DNA of 54,542 nucleotides, taken from assembly GCA_905235325.1 (NCBI GenBank), contig CAJOLE010000004.1:1-54542 (forward strand), read 5' to 3'. Position 1 is the first letter of the stretch. Each line of letters begins with the position of its first letter. This DNA comes from an uncultured Prevotella sp. Lineage in GTDB: Bacteria > Bacteroidota > Bacteroidia > Bacteroidales > Bacteroidaceae. Below, piece by piece: positions 1 to 8,244 of the stretch. The position numbers were made by a program, and so were the translations under genes. Below the pieces are notes generated by a model. That model worked only from the letters and a program-made list of their open reading frames with translations. It was not told the DNA's origin and made no database searches.

Positions 1-34
1 CGAATGACAACTATATATGCAAAAAAGGGCGGTT

Positions 35-240
35 TCATCGAGAAAAACGGCCCTCGACGACCGCCTTCAGAGGGTGGAACCGACACCGGAACCGACACCT
101 GAGTGTGGCGGGTGAAGGGCTGAATGGGCAGGATGGTCTGAATGGGAAAAGGCGGCGGTTTTTTGGGAAAAGGCGGCGGGTTTTGGTGAAAAGGCGGCGG
201 GTCTTGGTGAAAAGGCGGCGGGTTTTGGAGAAAAATCTCC
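35..240. repeat. Intergenic repeat island 1 (21-nt tandem repeat, 4 units)
   Basis: Positions 147-230 hold four consecutive 21-nt units (147-167, 168-188, 189-209, 210-230) with core AAAAGGCGGCGGGTTTTGG. Just upstream (about 70-102) are short repeats of the type 'gaaccgacacc'. The same 21-nt unit occurs inverted at 28792-28896. Because 21 is a multiple of three, both strands stay open and give Lys-Arg-rich or Arg-Leu-Phe-rich pseudo-proteins, which I do not regard as genes. I see no gene in 1-547. Confidence 0.85.
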
Positions 241-292
241 CTGGCTTTTGCGTGGCTTTGCGTATAGCCATTAAAACAAAAAAGAAGAATTA

Positions 293-324
293 TTTGGTTG
301 TTTGCTCACTTATTCGTACCTTTG
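293..324 (+). promoter_or_regulatory. Bacteroidetes-type promoter of the B12 uptake operon
   Basis: TTTG at 293-296 and TAccTTTG at 317-324 are separated by 20 nt, matching the Bacteroides primary sigma consensus (TTTG at -33, TAnnTTTG at -7). Transcription would begin just before or within the first stem of the cobalamin riboswitch. Confidence 0.7.
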
Positions 325-329
325 CACTC

Positions 330-495
330 GCAACAGGTGCATCTTCGCCGATGCTTAAAAGGGAACCGGGTGGAAATCCCGGACAGTCCCGCTGCTGTGA
401 GTCGCCCTTGGGCGGCGCGAACACCAGAGTCACTGGCCACTGAAGGCTGGGAAGACGTTCGCGCCCGGCGATGAGTCAGAAGACCTGCCTGTAGT
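330..495 (+). promoter_or_regulatory. Cobalamin (adenosylcobalamin-type) riboswitch
   Basis: The conserved core is directly readable: AAAAGGGAA followed by a GGGTG/ATCCC hairpin (about 356-385), CAGTCCCGCTGCTGTGA at about 384-399, and the B12-box region with GCCACTG near 435-442. A closing helix can form between CAGGT near 334 and ACCTG near 483. It lies between the promoter at 293-324 and the TonB-dependent receptor, so it should reduce expression of the uptake operon when corrinoid is plentiful. Exact ends are approximate. Confidence 0.93.
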
Positions 496-547
496 GCCAT
501 TTTTGCGCAGTACTCTGGGGATAGGCTGCGGAAGTGATAAGTGAAAA

Positions 548-2554
548 GTGAGAAGTAGCAGATACTTGGCAATGGCTATGGTATGCTTTGTTGTCAACGG
601 CGTTGCGGCACAAGGCAGACTCGACTCCATACAGCGTGTAAGGGAGGTCGTCGTCGTGTCGCGGCCAGCCCTGCGCGAGGTGGTGCCCAGCCAGAAGCTG
701 AACGGCGAGCAGCTGGAACAGCTCAACACCCACAGCGTGGCCGACGCCCTGCGCTACTTCTCGGGCATCCAACTGAAGGACTACGGTGGGGTGGGGGGCA
801 TCAAGACGGTCAACATCCGCTCGATGGGCACCCACCACTTGGGCATCAGCTACGACGGCGTGCAGTTGGGCAACGCGCAGAACGGCCAGATTGACCTCGG
901 CCAGTTCTCGCTCGACAACGTCGAGGAGATTACGCTCTACAACGGTCAGAAGAGTGCCATCTTCCAGCCCGCCAGCGACTTCGGCAATGCCGGTGCCGTC
1001 TATATCCGCACCCGTCGGCCGGAGTTTGCCGACGGCAAGCGCTATAACCTGAAGCTGAAGACGCAGTACGGCTCCAGCGATATGTTCCGCTTCTCTACCC
1101 TTTGGGAGCAGCAGCTCTCCGACAAGGTCAGCTCGTCGCTCAGCGCCGAGTTTCTGACGGCCAGCGGCAAGTACGACTTCCGCTATGAGCGGTGCTATCC
1201 CGACGGCTCGACGGCCTGGGACACCACCGCCGTGCGCCAGAATGGCGACATCCACGCCGAGCGCGTCGAGGCCAATCTCCACGGACGGCTTCTGCAGGGC
1301 GGCTGGCAGCTGAAGGGCTACCTCTACAACTCCGCCCGTGGCATACCCGGAGCCATCGTCAACAACGTGTGGCGGCGTGGTGAGCGTCAGCAGGACCTCA
1401 ACACCTTCGTCCAGGCCGACTTCAACAAGAACATTGGTGAGGGCTTCAGCACGCGCTGGCTGGCCAAGTATGCCTACTACGACACCCACTACGTGAACCG
1501 CGATACCACCCAGCTGCCCGTTGACAACCGCTATAAGCAGCAGGAGTTCTACGCCTCGACCGCCAACGTGCTGGAGCTGCTGCCGGGCTGGAGTGCCTCG
1601 CTGAGCTACGACCTGAAGTGGAACAAGCTGGGTGCCGACATCTGGAACTTCGCCCGTCCCACGCGCCTGTCGAACCTTGTCAGCGTGGCCACCGCTGTCG
1701 ACTACCGTCACCTGAAGGCGCAGGGCTCGCTGCTGGCCACGTTTATCAACGACCGCACCCACCGCGGGCAGTACAGCACCAGCCGCTCGCTCTCGCGGCT
1801 CACGCCCGCCGTCTTTGTCAACGTCTACCCCTTCCGAGGCACGTTCTTCTCGCTCCGGGCCTACGTCAAGAAGAGTTTCCGTATGCCGACGTTCAACGAC
1901 CTCTACTATACCGACATGGGCAATGCCAACCTCGTGCCCGAGAGTGCCCTGCAATACGACGCAGGCTTCGCCCTGAACAAGCATTTCGAGCGGGGCATCA
2001 TCCGCCACGCCGCCATGCACTTAGATGCTTATTATAATACGGTACACGATAAGATCGTGGCCTACCCGAAGGGGCAGCAGTTCCGCTGGACGATGCTCAA
2101 CCTGGGGCGCGTCCACATCAAGGGCATCGACGTCGAGGCTGAGGCCGACTGTAGCATGGGCCGCGATGTCGTCGCTACCGTCCGTGCCCAGTACACCTAT
2201 CAGGATGCCCGCGACGTCACCGACCCCGCCACCTCCTACTACCGCCATCAGATACCCTACATCCCTTGGCACTCCGGCTCGGCCATCGTCGGCCTCAGTC
2301 GTCGGAACTGGACGCTCAACTACTCGTTCATCTACGCCGGCGAGCGTTACGACGAGCAGGAGAACATCCTCTACAACCACATGGAGCCGTGGTACACCAG
2401 CGACCTGAGCGTCGTCTACAGCTTCCGGTGGCAGAAGATGCAGTGGAAAGCCCATCTCGACGTGAACAACATCCTCGACCAGGACTACGAAGTCATCGTC
2501 AACTACCCCATGCCGGGGCGCAACTATGCACTGACCCTTAACGTTACGATATGA
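548..2554 (+). CDS. btuB: TonB-dependent outer-membrane vitamin B12 receptor
   Basis: This is a 668-residue TonB-dependent receptor. A signal peptide is followed by a TonB-box-like VREVVVVSR stretch (about residues 26-34), a plug domain (about 40-150, with VADALRYFSGIQLKDYGG and VNIRSMG) and a beta-barrel ending in aromatic/hydrophobic YALTLNVTI. Assignment to B12 rests on the cobalamin riboswitch upstream and the corrinoid genes downstream. The start chosen is GTG 548, the first codon after an in-frame stop at 542, because it supplies the arginines of the signal peptide. ATG 572 is the alternative but leaves a short uncharged leader. Its stop overlaps ATG 2551 as ATGA, suggesting translational coupling to the next gene. 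The start lies in a 'gtgaaaagtgagaagt' low-complexity repeat. Confidence 0.9.
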   Translation: MRSSRYLAMAMVCFVVNGVAAQGRLDSIQRVREVVVVSRPALREVVPSQKLNGEQLEQLNTHSVADALRYFSGIQLKDYGGVGGIKTVNIRSMGTHHLGISYDGVQLGNAQNGQIDLGQFSLDNVEEITLYNGQKSAIFQPASDFGNAGAVYIRTRRPEFADGKRYNLKLKTQYGSSDMFRFSTLWEQQLSDKVSSSLSAEFLTASGKYDFRYERCYPDGSTAWDTTAVRQNGDIHAERVEANLHGRLLQGGWQLKGYLYNSARGIPGAIVNNVWRRGERQQDLNTFVQADFNKNIGEGFSTRWLAKYAYYDTHYVNRDTTQLPVDNRYKQQEFYASTANVLELLPGWSASLSYDLKWNKLGADIWNFARPTRLSNLVSVATAVDYRHLKAQGSLLATFINDRTHRGQYSTSRSLSRLTPAVFVNVYPFRGTFFSLRAYVKKSFRMPTFNDLYYTDMGNANLVPESALQYDAGFALNKHFERGIIRHAAMHLDAYYNTVHDKIVAYPKGQQFRWTMLNLGRVHIKGIDVEAEADCSMGRDVVATVRAQYTYQDARDVTDPATSYYRHQIPYIPWHSGSAIVGLSRRNWTLNYSFIYAGERYDEQENILYNHMEPWYTSDLSVVYSFRWQKMQWKAHLDVNNILDQDYEVIVNYPMPGRNYALTLNVTI

Positions 2555-2847
2555 AAGAAATAAAGCCCACCCAAGCCCATTCCCGAGCGAGGCTCGCCTA
2601 CCCGTTGCCTTTCCCAAAGGGAGGGATGTTGAATGGCCTGAAGAAGGTTATTCAGGTAATCAGACACCCCCTCCTTAGGAGGGGCTTGGGGAGGCTTTCT
2701 GTTTTTCTTCTCATCAGACACCCCCTCCTTTGGAGGGGCTTGGGGAGGCTTTCTGTTTTCCTTCTCATTGATGGCCTGAAGAATGTTATTCAGGTAATCA
2801 GACACCCCCTCGGAGGCTTTCTGTTTTCCTTCTCATTGATGGCCTGA
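2551..2847 (+). pseudogene. Probable displaced 5' end of the BtuG-like gene, read through repeats
   Basis: A 98-codon frame opens at ATG 2551, overlapping the btuB stop by four bases. Its first residues (MKEIKPTQ) are followed only by translated repeats, for example RHPLLWRGLGRLSVFLLI twice, and it stops at 2847. The next gene is in a different frame. Repeat copy 3 (2799-2836) lacks 16 bp found in the other copies; restoring them would put this frame in phase with the downstream lipoprotein. I read it as the ancestral or alternative start region of the BtuG-like gene, not an independent protein. Confidence 0.55.
2563..2626. repeat. REP-like element, second type
   Basis: A GC-rich segment between the btuB stop and the main repeat array contains GAGCgaGGCTC and CCCaaaGGGAGGG partial inverted repeats. 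It resembles the short extragenic repeats of Bacteroidales in composition, but only one copy is seen in the window, so the call is tentative. Confidence 0.4.
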
Positions 2848-2920
2848 AGAATGTTATTCAGGTAATCAGACACCCCCTCCTTTGGAGGGGCTTGGGGAGG
2901 CTTTCTGTTATCCTTCTCAT
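2631..2920. repeat. Array of four REP-like elements with 30-bp linkers
   Basis: The 54-bp units at 2661-2714, 2715-2768 and 2867-2920 each contain the hairpin CCCCTCC-TTt/a-GGAGGGG followed by CTTGGGGAGGCTTTCTG. A fourth unit at 2799-2836 is 38 bp because 16 bp are deleted. A 30-bp linker (GGCCTGAAGAAtGTTATTCA core) occurs at 2631-2660, 2769-2798 and 2837-2866. One further copy of the core element lies inside the GH106 gene at 9965-10014. The last unit encodes the hydrophobic LSVILLI that precedes the lipobox cysteine of the next gene. Confidence 0.93.
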
Positions 2921-4049
2921 CGCCTGCCGCGACGACGTGATGGTGGTGCCGATGGAGAATATTGACACCGGCGGCAAGGCCGTCAGGAGCGAGGTCGTCG
3001 GGATGTACCTGCTCAACGAGGGCAACATGGGCTCCAACAAGTCAACGCTCGACTACCTCGACCTCTCTGCCGGCGACTCCACCGTCCACTACCTGCGCAA
3101 CATCTACTCCGAGCGCAACCCCAGCACCGTGATGTCGCTCGGCGACGTGGGCAACGACTGTCAGGTCTACGGCTCACGCCTGTGGCTCGTCATCAACTGC
3201 TCAAACAAGGTGGAAGTGGCGCGGGCCGCCGATGCCGTCCGCATCGGACAGGTGAACATCCCCAACTGCCGCTATGTCACCTTCTCGGGGCGCTATGCCT
3301 ACGTATCCTCCTACGTCGGCGGCGTCCGGACTCCCGGCAGCAGTCCGTTAGGCAGCGTCTACAAGGTCGATACGCTCACGCTGCAGAAGGTGGACTCCTG
3401 CACCGTGGGCTACCAGCCCGAGGAGATGGCCATCGTCGGCGACCGACTCTATGTGGCCAACAGCGGCGGCTATCAGGGCATGACCGGTCAGGGATACGAG
3501 TCGACGGTCAGCGTGGTTGACCTGCCGACGATGCGCGAAGTCCGCAAGATTGAGGTCGCCCCGAATCTGCACCACCTGAAGGCTGACCGCAACGGTCGGC
3601 TGTGGGTCACGTCGCGCGGCAACTATACCGAAATCGATTCCCGTCTCTACTGGCTGGAGCCTGATGCCACCGGCGAGATGCACGTCGGCGGCGTGATTGC
3701 CCAGCCCGTCAGCGACCTGTGCATCGTCGGCGACTCGCTCTACTTCTATGGCAGCCAGTGGAGCGAACTGACGATGACCAACACCGTGACCTACGGCATC
3801 GTCAACGTGCGCTTCTGCCAGATTGTCAGCACGTCGCTCACGGATGCCCCGGAGGTGAAGAAGATACGGATGCCCTATGGCATCATCGTCAACCCGATTG
3901 ACCGTGACTTCTACCTGATGGATGCCAAGAACTATGTCTCAAGCGGCGAACTGCTGCACTTCCTGCCCGACGGCACCTTCGACTGGAAGGTACGCACGGG
4001 CGACATTCCCGCGCACGCCGCGTTCCTATTTAAAACAGAAAAGAAATGA
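2892..4049 (+). CDS. btuG: BtuG-like surface B12-binding lipoprotein (beta-propeller)
   Basis: The roughly 385-residue product looks like a YncE/DUF5074-type beta-propeller: repeated strand pairs such as VGMYLLNEGNMGSNKSTLDYL, GSRLWLVINCSNKVEV, GDRLYVANSGG and GDSLYFYGSQWS. In Bacteroides, BtuG is such a lipoprotein; it caps BtuB and captures B12 with very high affinity, and its gene follows btuB. LLIAC-RDD forms a lipobox. No ATG is available in frame upstream of the lipobox; the only common start is TTG 2892, inside the last repeat unit, giving an unusually short leader (MGRLSVILLIAC). The 5' end is therefore uncertain: TTG start, frame restoration by repeat loss or gain, or an inactive 5' end. 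The body of the gene is intact and overlaps the next gene by ATGA. Confidence 0.75.
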   Translation: MGRLSVILLIACRDDVMVVPMENIDTGGKAVRSEVVGMYLLNEGNMGSNKSTLDYLDLSAGDSTVHYLRNIYSERNPSTVMSLGDVGNDCQVYGSRLWLVINCSNKVEVARAADAVRIGQVNIPNCRYVTFSGRYAYVSSYVGGVRTPGSSPLGSVYKVDTLTLQKVDSCTVGYQPEEMAIVGDRLYVANSGGYQGMTGQGYESTVSVVDLPTMREVRKIEVAPNLHHLKADRNGRLWVTSRGNYTEIDSRLYWLEPDATGEMHVGGVIAQPVSDLCIVGDSLYFYGSQWSELTMTNTVTYGIVNVRFCQIVSTSLTDAPEVKKIRMPYGIIVNPIDRDFYLMDAKNYVSSGELLHFLPDGTFDWKVRTGDIPAHAAFLFKTEKK

Positions 4050-5143
4050 AGAAAACGATAACACTTCTATTGGCAGCATCGACAGCTGTTGCCGTTTGGG
4101 GTCAGCGGATGGACAACGTGACTACCCACTCTAAGTATATCCAGGCCGTCGACGAATACCGCCCGGCTCCCGGACAGTTCGTCAACGACATTCCCGAGTA
4201 CGAGCCGGGCGACACCGAGGCCGATATGGTACGCAAGTGTACGGAGCGGCTCGCCAACAACGAGCGCGGCATGGTGGCCCTTGGTGCCTACGGCGGCTAC
4301 GTCACCTTCCACTTCGACCACTCCATCGCCAACATCCCCGGCGAGCGCGACTTCGCCGTCTGGGGCAATGCCACGCAGGAGGAGACTGGGCAATTCCCCG
4401 GCGGCGGTACCGGCGAGGCCGGCATCGTGATGGTGTCGCAGGACGTGAACGGCAACGGACTGCCCGACGACCCGTGGTACGAAATCAAGGGCAGCTGCGA
4501 CGACGACAGCCTCGGCCTGGTGGACTACGGCTACGAGATTACCTACCACCGCAACCCGATGGGCAAGATTCCTTGGACCGACAACCGGGGTGGCAGCGGC
4601 GAGCTCGACCGCTGGGACCGTTACCACCCGCAGGAGTATTACCCGGAGTGGCTGCCCGACGGACTGACCTTCCGCGGCACGCGCCTGCCCCGCAACGGCT
4701 TCGACTTCACGGGCAGCGTGCCGTCCAGCTACAGCCAGTACTTCTGGGTGCTCTTCTTCTTCGGCTGGGGCTATGCCGACAACCAGCCCAATACGCTCGC
4801 AGACCGCGTGACACCCAATATCGACGGCTGCGGCATTGACATCGCGTGGGCCGTCGACGAGCAGCGCCAGCCCGTACAGCTCGACTTCGTCGACTTCGTC
4901 CGCATCTATACCGGTCTGAACCAGAAGTGCGGCTGGCTCTTAGAGACATCGACCGAAATCGTCGGTGCCGAGGATCTCCACCTCGATGCCTCGCTCCAGG
5001 CCATCCGCCAAGCTGTTACCTCTGTAACCCTTCACCCCTCACCCTTCACCCTTCACCCGACTTACGACCTTCAAGGCCGCCTCGCCCCTAACCCTTCTAA
5101 GGGCCTATATATCAGGAACCGACAGAAATATATAATTAAGTAA
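4046..5143 (+). CDS. Conserved cell-surface protein of B12 uptake loci
   Basis: A 365-residue secreted protein with a cleavable signal peptide (MKKTITLLLAASTAVAVWGQ). The body has many Asp/Gly/Trp/Tyr-rich segments (VNGNGLPDDPWYEIKGS, GWGYADNQPNTLADR) typical of extracellular calcium- or ligand-binding proteins. I recognise it as the type of 'cell surface protein' found beside btuB/btuG in Bacteroidales, but cannot name a biochemical activity. The end (from about residue 342) resembles the short Prevotella C-terminal tail (YDLQGR ... KGLYIRN), a candidate type IX-like sorting signal. Immediately before it, a CCCTTCACCC repeat (5026-5058) is translated as LHPSPFTLHP. The start overlaps the preceding stop (ATGA), so it belongs to the B12 operon. 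Confidence 0.7.
   Translation: MKKTITLLLAASTAVAVWGQRMDNVTTHSKYIQAVDEYRPAPGQFVNDIPEYEPGDTEADMVRKCTERLANNERGMVALGAYGGYVTFHFDHSIANIPGERDFAVWGNATQEETGQFPGGGTGEAGIVMVSQDVNGNGLPDDPWYEIKGSCDDDSLGLVDYGYEITYHRNPMGKIPWTDNRGGSGELDRWDRYHPQEYYPEWLPDGLTFRGTRLPRNGFDFTGSVPSSYSQYFWVLFFFGWGYADNQPNTLADRVTPNIDGCGIDIAWAVDEQRQPVQLDFVDFVRIYTGLNQKCGWLLETSTEIVGAEDLHLDASLQAIRQAVTSVTLHPSPFTLHPTYDLQGRLAPNPSKGLYIRNRQKYIIK
5026..5058. repeat. CCCTTCACCC low-complexity repeat inside a reading frame
   Basis: Several imperfect repeats of CCCTTCA/CCCCTCA run through 5026-5058 and are translated as TLHPSPFTLHP between the folded part of the surface protein and its C-terminal tail. The repeat type looks intergenic in character and contrasts with the surrounding codon use. 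Confidence 0.7.
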
Positions 5144-5173
5144 ACATTATTCTTTTATTACAAATTAAACATT

Positions 5174-5959
5174 ATGAAGACAAACAAGATTTTTGGGCTT
5201 GCAGCCCTCGTCTGCGGTCTTACCGCAACTCTTACCTCGTGTGACAATCAGGACAATGCCGTCGTGGCTGACACCGCAGTGACCATCTCCTTCGAGAACC
5301 GCCAACTCAATGCCGACGGATTCTGGATCGGCAGCGCCGAAGGCACCAGCTACTCCTACGAAGACGACTGGGGCGGCAAGACCACCACATTTACTGACAA
5401 CGTCTACGAGGAGGGCAATGTGAAGTTCCCCGTCACTTACAGCCTCTATGAGTCGGCCTACGGCACCAGCGACTTCTGGTCAGGCGTGGCCATCTCCAAC
5501 CGTACCGAGACCTCGTTCAGCTTACTCACGCTGACCCCGGACCAGTTCAACAACGTCACCGGCAAGGCCCACTCCGGCCAGAACTTCGCCGTCATCACCA
5601 CCTACGGCGAGACGATTGACCTCGGCGAGGGTGTCGTGGTCAAGAGCCTTTTCTACACCAACAGCGCCTACACTGTCAATTCCATCGTGAAAGGCGACAA
5701 CTTCTCTGGTGCCCCCTTCACCGCCGACGACTGGCTGACGTGTACGCTGAACGTTACCAAGGCCGACGGCACCACTGCCGATGTCGACATTGAACTGGCC
5801 AAGGACGGCACCTACGTCGCCGACTGGCAGCTGCTCGACCTCAGCTCGTTAGGCAAGATTACGAAGATTGGCTTCACCTTCACCGGTTCGCGCAGCAACG
5901 ACTACGGCGTGCTGACACCTGCCTACATCTGCATCGACGACGTCACCGTCGAGAAGTAA
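5174..5959 (+). CDS. DUF4465-type secreted lipoprotein, candidate corrinoid-binding surface protein
   Basis: 261 residues. The leader MKTNKIFGLAALVCGLTATLTSC ends in a lipobox-like LTSC. The remainder matches the DUF4465 pattern: FENRQLNADGFWIGSAEGTSY near residues 40-60, WSGVAISNRTETSF near 100-115, GQNFAVITTYG near 140, and a C-terminal YICIDDVTV strand. DUF4465 proteins occur in Bacteroidales B12 loci; a second surface B12-binding protein, BtuH, is known there, but I cannot establish from sequence alone that this is it. It lies 30 bp after the preceding gene, and its stop overlaps the next start by one base (TAATG), supporting cotranscription. Confidence 0.75.
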   Translation: MKTNKIFGLAALVCGLTATLTSCDNQDNAVVADTAVTISFENRQLNADGFWIGSAEGTSYSYEDDWGGKTTTFTDNVYEEGNVKFPVTYSLYESAYGTSDFWSGVAISNRTETSFSLLTLTPDQFNNVTGKAHSGQNFAVITTYGETIDLGEGVVVKSLFYTNSAYTVNSIVKGDNFSGAPFTADDWLTCTLNVTKADGTTADVDIELAKDGTYVADWQLLDLSSLGKITKIGFTFTGSRSNDYGVLTPAYICIDDVTVEK

Positions 5960-7083
5960 TGAAGCAACTACTGTTCATACTTGCGGCACTGTCGCTCTTT
6001 GCCTGTCATGGTGGCCAAACGTCGTCACCACAGGCGGAGGGCGACACCGTGCCTTTTAAGTATGCCCGCCAGCTCACCGTCGTCCGCTACAAGGACTGCA
6101 CCGTTGCCACGCTCAACAACCCTTGGAAGCCTGGCAAGACCCTCCGCCGCTACGTCCTCATCCCCTCCGGTTCGTTGAGCAGCAGCGCCGCCGCTGCCCC
6201 TGGCTCCACCGTCCTCCGCACACCCCTCAGCCGCTCGATGATTTTCACCACCGTCCACTGCGCCATGCTTCAGGCCCTTGGCCGTGAAGACTGCATAGCG
6301 GGGGTGGCCGACCTGAAGTACATCAAGATCCCTTGGGTGCAGCAGCAGGTGGCAGCGGGCAGGATTGCCGACGTCGGCGAGGGCATGAGTCCTGTCATCG
6401 AGAAGATTATCGACAGCCGCCCCGACGCCATCTTCCTGTCGCCCTTCGAGAACAGCGGCGGCTACGGCAAGCTCGAGGACATCGACATCCCCATCGTCGA
6501 GTGTGCCGAGTATATGGAGGAGTCGCCGCTGGCGCGTGCCGAGTGGCTGCGCTTCTACGGTATGCTCTTCGGCTGCGAGCATGAGGCCGACAGTCTCTTT
6601 GCCGTCGTCGACAGCTCCTATCAGGCACTGAGCCGCCTGGCCCGAGAGGCTAAGGACCAGCCCACGGTGATGGTCGACAAGGTGACGGGCAGCGTCTGGT
6701 ACGTGGCCGGGGGCAAGAGCACCATCGGCCGCATGATAGCCGACGCCGGTGGCCGTTACCTCTGGGCCGACGATGCCCACAGCGGCTCGGTGTCGCTGCC
6801 CTTCGAGGCCGTACTCGAGCGTGCCGGCGAGGCCGACGTGTGGCTCTTCCGCTATTCCGCCGACCACGACATCACCTACGGCGAGCTGGCTGGCGAGCAT
6901 CACGGCTACCGGCAGTTCAAGACCTTCCGCAATCGCTCCGCCTATGGCTGCAACGTCGAGCTTTCGCGCTTCTACGAGGAGTCGCCCTTCCGCCCCGACT
7001 GGCTTCTCAGCGACTTCATCCAGATTCTCCATCCTTCCCTTACTGGTCTGCCCCCGTTGCGTTATTATCAAAAGGTGAAGTGA
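5959..7083 (+). CDS. btuF: B12-type ABC transporter substrate-binding lipoprotein
   Basis: 374 residues. The leader MKQLLFILAALSLFAC gives a lipobox cysteine at residue 16. The fold is the two-lobed helical-backbone binding protein (BtuF/FecB/FhuD class III): N-lobe with VHCAMLQALGREDCIAGV (about 97-115), DVGEGMSPVIEKIIDSRPDAIFLSPF (about 135-160), and C-lobe with VMVDKVTGSVWYVAGGKSTIG (about 235-255). It would accept corrinoid in the periplasm and pass it to the permease encoded by the next gene. It overlaps the previous gene by one base and is followed after 31 bp by btuC. That spacer carries a 'gtgagaagtgaa' repeat like the one at the btuB start. Substrate is inferred from the riboswitch and neighbours. 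Confidence 0.87.
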   Translation: MKQLLFILAALSLFACHGGQTSSPQAEGDTVPFKYARQLTVVRYKDCTVATLNNPWKPGKTLRRYVLIPSGSLSSSAAAAPGSTVLRTPLSRSMIFTTVHCAMLQALGREDCIAGVADLKYIKIPWVQQQVAAGRIADVGEGMSPVIEKIIDSRPDAIFLSPFENSGGYGKLEDIDIPIVECAEYMEESPLARAEWLRFYGMLFGCEHEADSLFAVVDSSYQALSRLAREAKDQPTVMVDKVTGSVWYVAGGKSTIGRMIADAGGRYLWADDAHSGSVSLPFEAVLERAGEADVWLFRYSADHDITYGELAGEHHGYRQFKTFRNRSAYGCNVELSRFYEESPFRPDWLLSDFIQILHPSLTGLPPLRYYQKVK

Positions 7084-7114
7084 GAAGTGAACTACGAGTT
7101 TTACGAATAACACA

Positions 7115-8137
7115 ATGATGAACCGAAACGTCTTGTGCTGTCTGTTGCTGACCGTCCTGACGGTCGTCCTGTTCGCCCTTAACCTGCTGGTGGGGTCGGT
7201 CAGGATTCCTGCTGCCGATGTCGTGTCAATCCTCGTCGGAACCCCAGCGCCGGACGCATCTCCCGCCTGGCACTACATCGTGCTCGAGTCGCGACTGCCG
7301 CAGGCCATGACTGCCGTGCTCTGTGGTGGTGCCTTGGCCGTCAGCGGTCTGCTGTTGCAGACGGCGTTTCGCAACCCGCTGGCCGGTCCCGGCATCTTCG
7401 GCGTCAACAGCGGCGCCGGACTGGGCGTGGCGCTCGTCATGCTGCTCTTCGGCGGCAGTCTCTCCGTGGGCAGTCTCCAGCTGTCGGGCTTCGTGGCCGT
7501 CCTTGCGGCGGCGTTCGTCGGGGCCATGGCCGTCATCGCCCTCATCTTCTTCTTCTCGACGCTGGTGCGCAGCAACGTGATGCTGCTCATCGTCGGTATC
7601 ATGATTGGCTACATCGCCAACTCGGCCATCTCGCTGCTCAACTTCTTTGCCACCGACGAGGGCGTCAAGTCATACATGGTTTGGGGAATGGGCAGCTTCG
7701 GCGGCGTCTCGATGGCCAACATGCCCGTCTTTGCCGGCGTCACCCTTCTGGGCCTCCTCGGGGCCGTCCTGCTCATCAAGCCCCTCAACGCCCTGATGCT
7801 CGGCGAGGGCTATGCCGCCAACCTCGGCATCAACGTGCTGCGCGTGCGCAACTGGCTCCTCATCGTCACTGGCCTGCTCTCTGCCGTCACCACCGCCTTC
7901 TGCGGTCCTGTGGCCTTCATCGGACTGGCCGTGCCCCACATTGTCCGTCTGCTCATCGTCACCGACAACCACCGCATCCTGATGCCCGCCACCATCCTGA
8001 TGGGTGCCGTCGTCGCCCTGACGTGCAATCTCGTCTGCTTCCTCCCCGGCGAGTCGGGCGTCATCCCCCTGAACGCCGTCACGCCCCTCATCGGTGCCCC
8101 CGTCATCATCTACGTCATTGTCAGGGAGCGGCGTTAG
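7115..8137 (+). CDS. btuC: FecCD-family ABC transporter permease for B12
   Basis: 340 residues with about nine or ten predicted membrane helices. The family signature region SRLPQAMTAVLCGGALAVSGLLLQ (about 53-76) and NPLAGPGIFGVNSGAGLGV (about 80-98) are clear, as is GPVAFIGLAVPHIVRLL (about 265-281), the coupling region that contacts the ATPase. The length matches the family. It is the last gene of the riboswitch-controlled operon, and the expected ATPase gene (btuD) does not follow. The permease must therefore use an ATPase encoded outside the window. Confidence 0.9.
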   Translation: MMNRNVLCCLLLTVLTVVLFALNLLVGSVRIPAADVVSILVGTPAPDASPAWHYIVLESRLPQAMTAVLCGGALAVSGLLLQTAFRNPLAGPGIFGVNSGAGLGVALVMLLFGGSLSVGSLQLSGFVAVLAAAFVGAMAVIALIFFFSTLVRSNVMLLIVGIMIGYIANSAISLLNFFATDEGVKSYMVWGMGSFGGVSMANMPVFAGVTLLGLLGAVLLIKPLNALMLGEGYAANLGINVLRVRNWLLIVTGLLSAVTTAFCGPVAFIGLAVPHIVRLLIVTDNHRILMPATILMGAVVALTCNLVCFLPGESGVIPLNAVTPLIGAPVIIYVIVRERR

Positions 8138-8212
8138 CCGTCGCCCCCACAGCGAAGCCTTCTCCCGTCACACCTCAAGATTCACGGCGTGCATCAAATT
8201 CCGCATGATTCT

Positions 8213-8244
8213 TTTGGCATTTCGTAAATGATTTATTACCTTTG
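8213..8244 (+). promoter_or_regulatory. Bacteroidetes-type promoter of cobS
   Basis: TTTG at 8213-8216 and TAccTTTG at 8237-8244 are separated by 20 nt, a close match to the consensus. It gives cobS its own promoter, so cobS need not depend on the riboswitch operon. Confidence 0.7.

Noticed and set aside
105..443. Open frames on both strands over the 21-nt repeats (Lys-Arg-rich or Arg-Leu-Phe-rich), also at 28648-28914
   Set aside because: The frames exist only because the repeat unit is 21 nt; they overlap the promoter and riboswitch or lie in an intergenic island and have no signal of selection as protein.
476..2020. Long antisense open frames (also 16238-17989 +, 26553-28115 +, 34236-36068 +, 20925-23120 +)
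   Set aside because: They are mirror frames of well-supported genes in GC-rich codon usage, with valine/alanine/arginine-rich products and no recognisable domains.
2524..2805. Minus-strand frame with KPPQAPPKEG repeats
   Set aside because: It is the reverse reading of the REP-like array; no signal, domain or start context supports a gene.
2631..2920. CRISPR array
   Set aside because: The repeats are long and nearly contiguous, the linkers are identical to each other rather than unique, and no cas genes are present.
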